Source of the DNA: JAEUOS01 sp965279115
GTDB lineage: Bacteria; Pseudomonadota; Gammaproteobacteria; Burkholderiales; JAEUOS01
DNA length: 64,000 bases
Assembly (NCBI GenBank): GCA_965279115.1
Contig: OZ257137.1
Span: 5,828,001-5,892,000, forward strand
Reading direction: 5' to 3'
Part shown: positions 57,376 to 64,000 of the stretch, in pieces
Layout: every line of letters begins with the position of its first letter
Position numbering within the stretch: position 1 is the first letter of the stretch
Notes under the pieces: model-generated
The model's database searches: none
What the model saw: only the letters and a program-made list of their open reading frames with translations
What the model was told of the DNA's origin: nothing
Program-made: the position numbers and the translations under genes

Positions 57376-58254
57376 GTGAGTTCCACAGAAGCGATATCAG
57401 TCGTCGATAGCAGAAACATGCTTGGCGAGGGCGCCCTGTGGTGTCCGCGCGAACAGGTGTTGTGGTGGTTCGACGTGTCCAGCGTGGTGCTGTGGCGCTT
57501 CGACCCTGCCTCGGGCCGCGTCGAACACTGGCCCCTGCCGAAACGTGCGGGATCCTTCGCGCTGCGCCGTGACCGAGGCCTGCTCTTCGCGTTCCAGAAG
57601 GGATTCGCCACGCTCGACGTTCCCGGCGGCGAATTCACCTGGCGCGATGTGCCCGGCATTGCTTTCGGCGATGAGCGCTTTAACGATGGAAAGGTCGACC
57701 GCGCCGGGCGCTTCTGGGCGGGAACTCTCGATCGCACGGTCGCCAATGCCATCGGGCAGCTTTACCGGCTCGATACGGAATTTCGCGTCACCGTCATGGA
57801 CCGCGGGTTCACGGTTTCCAACGGCATTGGCTGGAGCCCCGACGACAAAGTCATGTACTTCACCGACACCACGGCGCGGCGCATCTACCGCTACGACTTC
57901 GATTTGGCGAGCGGGGAAATCTCCAACCGGCGCGTGTTTGTCGAAGCCGAACCCGGGCACGGCGGCCCCGACGGCATGACCGTCGACGCGGAGGGCTATG
58001 TGTGGAGCGCGCAGTTCGACCGCTGGTGCATTCATCGCTATGCGCCTGACGGGTCACTGGATCGCGTCATCCGCATGCCGGTGCAGAGACCAACCACCTG
58101 CATGTTTGGTGGCCCCGATCTGACGACGCTTTACGTGACCAGCGCTTGCACAGGCCTGCCGGCCGACGCTCCGGTGGCCCAACCCTTGGCTGGCAACTTG
58201 TTCGCGCTCGATCCGGGCGTGCGTGGCTTGCCCGAGGCGAGGTTCGGCGCATGA
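57376..58254 (+). CDS. SMP-30/gluconolactonase family protein
   Basis: A 292-aa six-bladed beta-propeller lactonase-like hydrolase. The start is GTG at 57376 with GGAGGAG just upstream. Metal-ligand segments are present: the Glu in MLGEGALW (about residue 18), the Asn in VSNGIGWSPDD and the Asp in GGPDGMTVDAEG. Relatives hydrolyse sugar lactones or act in aromatic and other side-chain degradation. It is the first gene of an operon with a thiolase-fold protein, a DUF35 protein and an acyl-CoA ligase; its stop overlaps the next ATG (ATGA). Confidence 0.87.
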   Translation: MSSTEAISVVDSRNMLGEGALWCPREQVLWWFDVSSVVLWRFDPASGRVEHWPLPKRAGSFALRRDRGLLFAFQKGFATLDVPGGEFTWRDVPGIAFGDERFNDGKVDRAGRFWAGTLDRTVANAIGQLYRLDTEFRVTVMDRGFTVSNGIGWSPDDKVMYFTDTTARRIYRYDFDLASGEISNRRVFVEAEPGHGGPDGMTVDAEGYVWSAQFDRWCIHRYAPDGSLDRVIRMPVQRPTTCMFGGPDLTTLYVTSACTGLPADAPVAQPLAGNLFALDPGVRGLPEARFGA

Positions 58255-59426
58255 CACTTTCCCTGCGTGACCAGGCCGCGATCGTCGGCATCGGCCAGAG
58301 CGCCTATGGCCGTTTCCTGCCCGACAGCCAGCTTGCACTGGGTGCAACAGCCCTCAAGGCCGCACTCGACGATTGCGGGCTCACTCGCGCGGACATCGAC
58401 GGCATCGCGATCCACATGGGCTGGCCGCTGGGGATCGACTACGACCGTGTTGCCGAGACCTACGGACTCGACGTGCGCTGGATCAGCCAGACCTGGCTGC
58501 ACGGGCGCTTCGTCACGACTGCCATCCAGCAGGCCGCGATGGCGGTTGCTTGCGGGCTGGCCGATGTAGTGGCGTGTGTAAATGCAATGAGCTTCACCCG
58601 CGAGCGCCAGATTCTCGGCGGCCCGGGCGATGCCGAAGGAACCCGCGAGGACGGCGGCACGCACGGTGAGTCCCCGCCCTATGGCCTGACTGCACCGGCG
58701 GGGGGTGCCGCGCTCGGCATGCAGCGCTATATGGCGCGCTATGGCGCCACCTCGGAGCAGCTCGCCGCGGTGCCGATGACGTTCCGCAAACACGCGCAAA
58801 AGAGTCCCTACGCGATCATGACCAAACCGATGACGCTGGACGACCATCAGGCGGCTCGCATGGTCGTCGATCCGCTGCGCCTGTTCGACTGCTGCCTGAT
58901 CACCGATGGGGCGGCGGTGGCCATCGTCACCTCGGCTGCGCGCGCACGCGACCTGAAGCAGCGTCCGGTCTACATCTCCGGCATGCAGGGGCTGCGCACC
59001 GGGCGCGACGAGTTCATCTTCGCGCCGCGCGGCCTGGGCATAAACCAGCAGCGCGATGTTCCGGCAGGGCCGGACGAGCGCGACTTGGCGGCCTATCGCA
59101 TGGCCGGCATCACGCGTGACGACGTTGCCGGACTCTATACCTACGACGCGTTTTCACCGCTGGTCCTGTTCGTGCTGGAGCGCTTCGGCTTCTGCGGGCC
59201 CGGCGAAGCGGCCGCATGGGTGCAGAACGGCCGTATCGAACTCGGAGGTGAGTTGCCGATGAACACCTCGGGCGGCCTGCTCTCGGAAGCCCATATGGGC
59301 GGCTGGAACTCGATCCTCGAAATTGTCCGCCAGCTGCGCGACACCGCCGGCCCGCGCCAGATCGCGAATGCCCGCCACCTGCAGTGGGCGACGGCGTGGG
59401 GTGATTCGGTGATCTTCAGAAACTGA
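58251..59426 (+). CDS. Thiolase-fold protein, Ltp2-like aldolase candidate
   Basis: 391 aa from the ATG that overlaps the SMP-30 stop. It has the SCP-x/thiolase fold (AAIVGIGQSAYGRF at the N-terminus, AAMAVACGLADVV, NTSGGLLSEAH near the C-terminus). The nucleophilic Cys expected before AAMAVA is absent (HGRFVTT, residues 84-90). The active-site HDAF-type motif reads YTYDAFS with Tyr 296 and 298, and the last motif is AHMGGWN rather than GHPxG. These changes match Ltp2-type retro-aldolases of side-chain degradation, not true thiolases. The DUF35 protein that follows is the normal partner of that type. Confidence 0.8.
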   Translation: MTLSLRDQAAIVGIGQSAYGRFLPDSQLALGATALKAALDDCGLTRADIDGIAIHMGWPLGIDYDRVAETYGLDVRWISQTWLHGRFVTTAIQQAAMAVACGLADVVACVNAMSFTRERQILGGPGDAEGTREDGGTHGESPPYGLTAPAGGAALGMQRYMARYGATSEQLAAVPMTFRKHAQKSPYAIMTKPMTLDDHQAARMVVDPLRLFDCCLITDGAAVAIVTSAARARDLKQRPVYISGMQGLRTGRDEFIFAPRGLGINQQRDVPAGPDERDLAAYRMAGITRDDVAGLYTYDAFSPLVLFVLERFGFCGPGEAAAWVQNGRIELGGELPMNTSGGLLSEAHMGGWNSILEIVRQLRDTAGPRQIANARHLQWATAWGDSVIFRN

Positions 59427-59444
59427 CGGATAGATGCCAAACCC

Positions 59445-59858
59445 ATGAGCAGCGATTCGAAGCCATTGCCGCGTCTCACCCCCGACTCGGCGCCATTCTG
59501 GGAGGCATTGCGCGAACGCCGTCTGTTGCTGCCGTACTGCCGCGAATGCGGCTTGCCGCACCTGCCGCCCGGCCCGGTATGTCCATTCTGCTTCTCCGGG
59601 CAGCTCGAATGGCGCGAAGCCAGCGGGCGCGGGCGCGTCTCGACGTGGACGGTCGTCCACAAGGCGTGGTTCCCGTCGTTCGCCGCTGATGTGCCCTACA
59701 ACGTCGTGCAGGTCGAGCTCGACGAAGGACCGCGCCTGACGGCGAATGTCGTGGGGCTGCCGAATGATCGGCTTGCGGTCGGGCTGGCTGTGGAAATCGA
59801 CTATGGCGAACAACGCGAAGGCCTCACGCTGCCCCGGTTTCGGCCAATTGCAGGCTGA
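59445..59858 (+). CDS. OB-fold, zinc-ribbon protein (DUF35), partner of the thiolase-fold protein
   Basis: 137 aa with an N-terminal rubredoxin-like zinc ribbon (LPYCRECGLPHLPPGPVCPFC, two CxxC pairs) and then an OB-fold domain (GRVSTWTVVHKAWFP through NVVGLPNDRL). Such proteins form complexes with thiolase-fold enzymes: with Ltp2 in steroid side-chain cleavage, and with thiolase and HMG-CoA synthase in archaea. It lies 18 bases after the thiolase-fold gene and 34 before the ligase gene. Confidence 0.87.
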   Translation: MSSDSKPLPRLTPDSAPFWEALRERRLLLPYCRECGLPHLPPGPVCPFCFSGQLEWREASGRGRVSTWTVVHKAWFPSFAADVPYNVVQVELDEGPRLTANVVGLPNDRLAVGLAVEIDYGEQREGLTLPRFRPIAG

Positions 59859-59892
59859 GAATCAGTGACAGCGCGCCGGGAGATTGGCAAGA

Positions 59893-61503
59893 ATGAAGAG
59901 GCACGAATCGAATGACCTGGGCGGCGGGTCGCCCTCGGGGCTTCTGGGATCCAGGTCCGGCCAGTGCCCTGACAACGTCGCGATAGAGTTTCAGGGACAG
60001 GCGTTCACCTACAAGCGCTTTGACGCCGAGGTCAGCGCGGTCGCCGCCGGATTGCTGGGTCTTGGCCTGAAGCCCGGCGATGCCGCCAGCATCTTCCTGT
60101 CCAATCGCCCTGAATACCTGTTTGCATGGTTCGGCATCAACCGGGCCGGCATGGTGACGGTGTTCGTCAACACGGCCTACAAGGCCGCGTTCCTCGGTTA
60201 TGGGATCGAACATTCGCAGTCGAAAGTCATCTTCACGGAAGCGAAGTTGTTGCCGGAGTTGCTCGCACTTGTCCCGCCCCCATCGGAGCTGAAATTCATT
60301 GTCTGTCTGGACGGGCTGCCGCAGGCCCTGCCGGACGGCCTGGGGGTCAGGGTGATGTCGATGGATGAATTGGTGGGAGCGTCCGCATCCGACACGCAAT
60401 TCCCGCAGGTGCTGCCGCAGAGCGCGGGCGCCATAAGCTTCACTTCAGGCACCACGGGAAAGAGCAAGGGTGCGGTGACGCCGAACATGCTCAACGTCGT
60501 GTTTGGCAAGGAGGCGGCGCAGGCTTTCGGCTTCATCACCCGGGACCGCCTGTACACCTGCATGCCCTTGTTCCACGGCATGGCTCAAATGACATCGGTG
60601 ATCGCGTCCATCTACGTCGGCGCCACACTCATCATCTCTCCCGCGTTCAACGTACGTGGCTTCTGGGACGAGATCCGCGATTCCCGGGCAACCGAATTCA
60701 ATCTGGTCGGTTCGATGCTGTACATGCTCCTGTCGCAATCGCCCAGTCCGCGCGACCGCGAGCACAGCGTGACAAGAGTCTTCTCGGCGCCCGCGCCGGC
60801 CGATGTGCTGTATCGCTTTGAAGCCCGCTTCGGTTTGCAACTGATCGAAGGCTACGGCCAGACCGAGATCAAGAACGTGCTTTACAACCCCATCAATGGC
60901 CGCAAGGTCGGCTCGATGGGCAAGCCCACGCCCTCCACCATTCTGGAGATCCATGACGACGATGGAGCCCAGGTTGCGCCCGGCGTGACCGGGGAAATCG
61001 TGTATCGGCCGCGCATCGCCAACATCATGCTCAAGGAATACTTTCGCGACCCCGAAGCAACCTTGGCCAGCATGACCGGACTATGGTGGCATACCGGTGA
61101 CCTGGGCTACATGGACGAGGACGGATTCTTCTATTTTGTCGGCAGGAAGAAGGACTCCATGCGCCGTCGGGGCGAGAACATTTCTTCCCATGAGCTTGAG
61201 TCGGCTGCAGCGCAGTTTCCCGGCATCGGTGAGGTTGCGGCCGTGGCAACGCGCTCCGACGTGGGTGAGGACGAGATCATGCTTGTCTTCGAGCACGCGA
61301 GCCCGGCGAACTTCGACTTCGCGGCCTTGTTCAAACACTGCGCTGCCACAATGCCCCGTTACATGGTGCCGCGTTACTACCGGGTCGTTACCGCCCTGCC
61401 ACGCACAGCCAACGGCAAAGTCAGAAAAGTCGAACTGCGCGAAACCGGCATCTCGGCAGATACCTGGGATCACGTTGCCGCAGGCCTCGTCGTGCCGCGC
61501 TGA
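59893..61503 (+). CDS. AMP-forming acyl-CoA synthetase/ligase
   Basis: 536 aa from the ATG at 59893 with GGGAG upstream (a TTG at 59884 is in frame but too close to that site). ANL superfamily motifs are complete: P-loop SFTSGTTGKSKGAV, GYGQTEIKNVL, HTGDLGYMDEDGFFYFVGRKKDSMRRRGENIS and the catalytic Lys in ANGKVRKVEL. It activates a carboxylic acid to its CoA thioester, and relatives include carnitine/crotonobetaine and fatty-acid ligases. In this operon it would supply the acyl-CoA on which the Ltp2-like/DUF35 pair acts. Confidence 0.9.
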   Translation: MKRHESNDLGGGSPSGLLGSRSGQCPDNVAIEFQGQAFTYKRFDAEVSAVAAGLLGLGLKPGDAASIFLSNRPEYLFAWFGINRAGMVTVFVNTAYKAAFLGYGIEHSQSKVIFTEAKLLPELLALVPPPSELKFIVCLDGLPQALPDGLGVRVMSMDELVGASASDTQFPQVLPQSAGAISFTSGTTGKSKGAVTPNMLNVVFGKEAAQAFGFITRDRLYTCMPLFHGMAQMTSVIASIYVGATLIISPAFNVRGFWDEIRDSRATEFNLVGSMLYMLLSQSPSPRDREHSVTRVFSAPAPADVLYRFEARFGLQLIEGYGQTEIKNVLYNPINGRKVGSMGKPTPSTILEIHDDDGAQVAPGVTGEIVYRPRIANIMLKEYFRDPEATLASMTGLWWHTGDLGYMDEDGFFYFVGRKKDSMRRRGENISSHELESAAAQFPGIGEVAAVATRSDVGEDEIMLVFEHASPANFDFAALFKHCAATMPRYMVPRYYRVVTALPRTANGKVRKVELRETGISADTWDHVAAGLVVPR

Positions 61504-61667
61504 CACGCCCTTATTGCAACAGCCTGGCCCGGTTGCGTTCGGCAGGTAGTTGGTCGAAGGGTGGCAATCCCTTCAACAATGTCGGTTGTACTCTTCTGCG
61601 TATTCTGAAGGTTGTTCATCCATACGCCCTTCTCTTTTTGCCGCAAGGCGCCTCAAGGAGTCTTTGC

Positions 61668-62048
61668 ATGAAAAAACCAAAACCGCATATCGAGTTCACG
61701 TCGGTTGACCTGACCACGGGTTGGGAAGCGCCCGCCGGTTACAAGGACGGCTTCTGGCAGAAGATTCTGGCCAGTGACTTCGATGAAGTTGCCAAAACGG
61801 GGAGCAGATCAAGACTCGTGCGGATCGATGCGGGCGCGTTCTCGGAGCAGCCATTTGTGCATGACTACTGGGAAGAGGTATATGTCCTGCAGGGTGACCT
61901 GACAGTAGGCAACGATGCGCATGGCAACGGCGGGGAAAAATTTGTCGCGCCGATCTATGCGTGCCGCCCCCCCGGGGCCGCGCATGGCCCAGTCAAATCC
62001 GAAAATGGCTGCCTGGTATTCGAGATCCATTACTACAAGCCGGATTGA
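61668..62048 (+). CDS. Cupin-domain protein, 126 aa
   Basis: Starts at the ATG at 61668 after AAGGAG. It is a single cupin barrel with VHDYWEEVYVLQGDLTVG and, later, PPGAAHGPVKSENGCLVFEIHYY. The first motif has H-x3-EE in place of the usual HxH-E, so metal binding is possible but altered. No other domain. It is separated from the ligase gene by 164 bases without a visible terminator, and may belong to the same pathway. Function unknown. Confidence 0.78.
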   Translation: MKKPKPHIEFTSVDLTTGWEAPAGYKDGFWQKILASDFDEVAKTGSRSRLVRIDAGAFSEQPFVHDYWEEVYVLQGDLTVGNDAHGNGGEKFVAPIYACRPPGAAHGPVKSENGCLVFEIHYYKPD

Positions 62049-62050
62049 GA

Positions 62051-62095
62051 ACTTTCCGCTTGAGAGGCCCATCCAAAACGGTGCGCGCGGAAAGT
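62051..62095 (+). repeat. 9-bp inverted repeat after the cupin gene
   Basis: ACTTTCCGC (62051-62059) and GCGGAAAGT (62087-62095) are perfect inverted copies 27 bases apart, starting 2 bases after the cupin stop. No U-run follows, so it may be a processing or regulatory hairpin rather than a terminator. Confidence 0.4.
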
Positions 62096-62211
62096 GTCGA
62101 TGAACTTTACAGAGTTCCTGACGAACTCACGAAACCCCCTACAAAACAAGGCATTACCGATTGGCATGGGATATGCGTTATGTGCGCTATCACCTTAGGG
62201 AGTTCACCCAA

Positions 62212-62940
62212 ATGAAAAAAATCCTTTCTGCCGCGCTCGCCAGTCTCTCCTGTGCAGCCGCCTTTGCCGGGCCCATCACCCTAACCGGCACGGTGCGCGA
62301 TTTCGCGGCTGATGGGGTCAATTTTGAGGCTCAGAATTACGTCTCCGGATCAGGGTATGTGGCCTCCACTCTCACTGGCCCCTCTCCCACCCTCACAGCA
62401 ACCGGGAGTGGTGCAGGGCAAATCAGCAATACCGGTGACGGCGCTTTCGACAAGTGGTTCACCAAGACCACAGACGCCACTTCGTATTCCATACAACTCA
62501 ACGAGACGTTTGTTGGTTCCGGCATATACAAATACATCAACAACAGCTTCTTCCCGTTGGGGAACAACTACCACTTCACGTATGCCATCTCATCGACGTT
62601 CAGCTATGTAGCTGGTGCGGGCCAGATCTTTGATTTCAGCGGCGATGATGACGTATGGGTATTCTTCGACAAGAAACTGGGCATCGACCTTGGCGGCGTT
62701 CATGGAAGTCAATCCCAGTCAGTCAACCTGGATACGCTTTTCGGGAGTGGCAAGGCTTCTGGCGACTACAGCTTCGATTTCTTCTTCGCTGAACGCCACA
62801 CGACGGGTTCCAATTTGGAGATTACGACCTCCCTGGTTTTCAGGGACCCGCCCGTAAGCGTTCCGGAACCTGGGTCTGTGGCCTTGATGGGGCTCGCCCT
62901 TGTCGGTCTTGCGGCATCGCGCCGACGCAAACCTGCTTGA
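62212..62940 (+). CDS. PEP-CTERM protein with fibro-slime domain
   Basis: 242 aa from the ATG at 62212. The signal peptide MKKILSAALASLSCAAAFA is followed by a PA14-like fibro-slime domain whose hallmark is FDFSGDDDVWVFFDKKLGIDLGGVHG (about residues 140-165). The C-terminus is a PEP-CTERM sorting signal: VPEPGSVALMGLALVG, then a basic tail SRRRKPA. Such proteins are cleaved and anchored or released by an exosortase and take part in extracellular matrix. The exosortase itself is not in the window. It is monocistronic, with a terminator 20 bases downstream. Confidence 0.88.
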   Translation: MKKILSAALASLSCAAAFAGPITLTGTVRDFAADGVNFEAQNYVSGSGYVASTLTGPSPTLTATGSGAGQISNTGDGAFDKWFTKTTDATSYSIQLNETFVGSGIYKYINNSFFPLGNNYHFTYAISSTFSYVAGAGQIFDFSGDDDVWVFFDKKLGIDLGGVHGSQSQSVNLDTLFGSGKASGDYSFDFFFAERHTTGSNLEITTSLVFRDPPVSVPEPGSVALMGLALVGLAASRRRKPA

Positions 62941-62960
62941 TCTACTTGGTTTCGTAAGTT

Positions 62961-62980
62961 GCGGCACCTTCGGGTGCCGC
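62961..62980. terminator. Terminator hairpin between the two PEP-CTERM genes
   Basis: GCGGCACC (62961-62968) pairs with GGTGCCGC (62973-62980) across the stable TTCG tetraloop and is followed by TTTCCATTT. It serves the fibro-slime gene and may also stop the opposing remnant. Confidence 0.75.
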
Positions 62981-63007
62981 TTTCCATTTGGAAACCTGCA
63001 TCCGCTC

Positions 63008-63304
63008 TCAGGCCGCCGAATCCTTGCGCGTCCGGCGTCGCAACAGCAGAGCGCCCACACCGGCCGCAAAAAGAACCGTGATCGAGGGCTCGGGAACCGG
63101 CGACGCGGCGATATTGAGCGAGATGCCGCCCGCATTGTCGGGCACGTAATAGTCGCGAAGCGTAAACAGGAGCGTCGTCGTCTGGCTCAGCGTGAAATTC
63201 GCCGAGAAATTCTGCACCGCAGGCAGCGCCGCCACGGCCACTGCCAAAGATCCACCGCCCCTCTCGTAGTAGCCAAGCACCCGCCGTGTGGAATCGTCGG
63301 CCAT
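63008..63304 (-). pseudogene. 5'-truncated PEP-CTERM protein gene remnant
   Basis: The 98-residue frame ends in a perfect PEP-CTERM signal (SPVPEPSITVLFAAGVGALLLRRRTRK) preceded by a short beta-rich part (NFSANFTLSQTTTLLFTLRDYYVPDNAGG). It has no signal peptide; the frame continues upstream to 63472 with unnatural sequence. PEP-CTERM proteins need a signal peptide for export, so the 5' part has probably been lost. The region upstream now belongs to the SDR gene. A start at 63304 (MADDSTRR) is the only plausible one if it is still translated. Confidence 0.6.
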
Positions 63305-63372
63305 CACGAATGCCCAGGCTGGTCGCCCGAGTGCCCAAAGCGGCGCGCATCGATCTGAAATAGGTGCCCAAA

Positions 63373-63393
63373 GGTCGGCTAAACTTTCCGACC
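63373..63393 (+). promoter_or_regulatory. Inverted repeat upstream of the SDR gene, possible operator
   Basis: GGTCGG (63373-63378) and CCGACC (63388-63393) are separated by 9 bases, about 95 bases before the SDR start. No -35/-10 pair is clear. Confidence 0.3.
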
Positions 63394-63486
63394 CGGATTT
63401 GAACCGGACCCATTGTCCACAAGCTCGGCCGATCGAACGCAACATGCGTTGGTCCGCCCGCCAAAAACACAACGAAAGAGACCACC

Positions 63487-64000
63487 ATGCAGCTCGGATT
63501 AAAAGGTAAGAAAGCCATCGTCACCGGCGCCAGCCGCGGTATCGGCCGCGCCATCGCCGAACTGCTCGCCAGCGAAGGCTGCGATCTGGCGATCTGCTCG
63601 CGCAATCAGACGCAGGTCGACGAGGCCACCAAGGCGCTTTCCGCCAAGGGCGTCAAGGCGATCGGTTCCACGGTGGACGTGGCCGATCTGGAGGCGCAGC
63701 GGCGCTGGATTGCCGCTTCAGGCGAAGCCCTGGGCGGGATCGACATTTTCGTCGCCAACGTCAGCGCGCTCGCGCAAGGGATGGACGAAGCCTCCTGGCG
63801 CGCCGGGCTGGATACCGACCTCATGGCCACCGTGTTCGGCATCGAGGCGGCCCTGCCGATGATCCAGCAATCGACCGCGGGAGCCATCGTCGTGGTCGGC
63901 ACCACCGGCGCGGTGGAAGTTGCAGGACCGCCGCGCGCGTATGCGTCGGTCAAGGCCGCGCTGGCCCCTTACGTGAAGGCGCTGGCGCGCAACCTGGCAC
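63487..64000 (+). CDS. SDR-family oxidoreductase, 3' end beyond the window
   Basis: 171 codons are visible from the ATG at 63487, which has GAAAGAGA upstream. Rossmann motif TGASRGIGRAIAELLASEG is at residues 14-32, then a conserved Asp in TVDVADLEAQ and the catalytic YASVK (Y and K present). The usual catalytic Ser 13 residues before the Tyr is a Thr (VVVGTTGAVEV), and the NNAG motif reads VANVSA. A dehydrogenase is therefore expected, but with a modified triad. It might act with the acyl-CoA operon upstream, though the PEP-CTERM genes lie between. Confidence 0.87.
   Translation, partial: MQLGLKGKKAIVTGASRGIGRAIAELLASEGCDLAICSRNQTQVDEATKALSAKGVKAIGSTVDVADLEAQRRWIAASGEALGGIDIFVANVSALAQGMDEASWRAGLDTDLMATVFGIEAALPMIQQSTAGAIVVVGTTGAVEVAGPPRAYASVKAALAPYVKALARNLA

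Overview
The window looks like a piece of a GC-rich betaproteobacterial chromosome, probably Burkholderiales or a close relative such as Rhodocyclales or Nitrosomonadales. The evidence is the gene order rlmN-pilW-rodZ-ispG-hisS-yfgM-bamB, the tig-clpP-clpX-lon block, the mltG-tmk-holB-pilZ-tatD block, polA-LOG-DUF2782-thrB, squalene genes hpnCDE and PEP-CTERM proteins. The exact taxon cannot be fixed from sequence alone.

1-6337 (+): end of rlmN, then type IV pilus lipoprotein PilW, cell-shape protein RodZ, IspG, HisS, YfgM and BamB, mostly overlapping or a few bases apart. 6334-9363 (-): hpnE, hpnD and hpnC, making squalene for hopanoids. A 40-residue secreted peptide with its own strong ribosome site and terminator lies upstream. 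9627-11558 (-): a response regulator with TPRs and a small unknown partner. 11800-17842 (+): tRNA-Leu, trigger factor, ClpP, ClpX, Lon. 17869-25445: a phosphoesterase, then leftward mltG-tmk-holB-pilZ-tatD-ankyrin, and rightward ygfZ-DUF4936-NRDE.

25405-32868: an accessory metabolic block with an Asp/Glu racemase-like protein and a ThDP enzyme (-), divergent from a VOC protein, a complete TRAP transporter (P, Q, M) and a DadA-like FAD oxidase (+). It suggests uptake and stereospecific breakdown of a small carboxylate or amino acid. 32861-48058: receiver-kinase hybrid, polA, LOG protein, DUF2782, thrB, a BPSS1780-type membrane protein, UvrD, an N-acyl-D-amino-acid deacylase, RNase G, a CbiX-like chelatase, and a second UvrD-like helicase behind a perfect LexA (SOS) box.

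48107-57023: a tRNA-Ala(CGC) gene carrying an integrated genomic island of about 8.8 kb. A P4-type integrase sits beside the tRNA, and the last 15 bases of the tRNA are repeated at 57009-57023. The tRNA's likely original terminator now lies beyond that right junction. The island holds an AlpA-like regulator, a DUF3631 P-loop protein whose 3' end contains a dense cluster of TGTGAC repeats, several small unknown proteins, and a leftward restriction-modification cassette (C5 methyltransferase, DUF4928 protein as probable nuclease, Vsr repair endonuclease) with one unknown gene beside it.

57376-64000 (+): an SMP-30 lactonase-like protein, a thiolase-fold protein lacking the nucleophilic Cys, its DUF35 partner and an acyl-CoA ligase (likely acyl-chain aldol cleavage), then a cupin, a fibro-slime PEP-CTERM protein, a 5'-truncated PEP-CTERM remnant (-) and the start of an SDR oxidoreductase that runs off the window.
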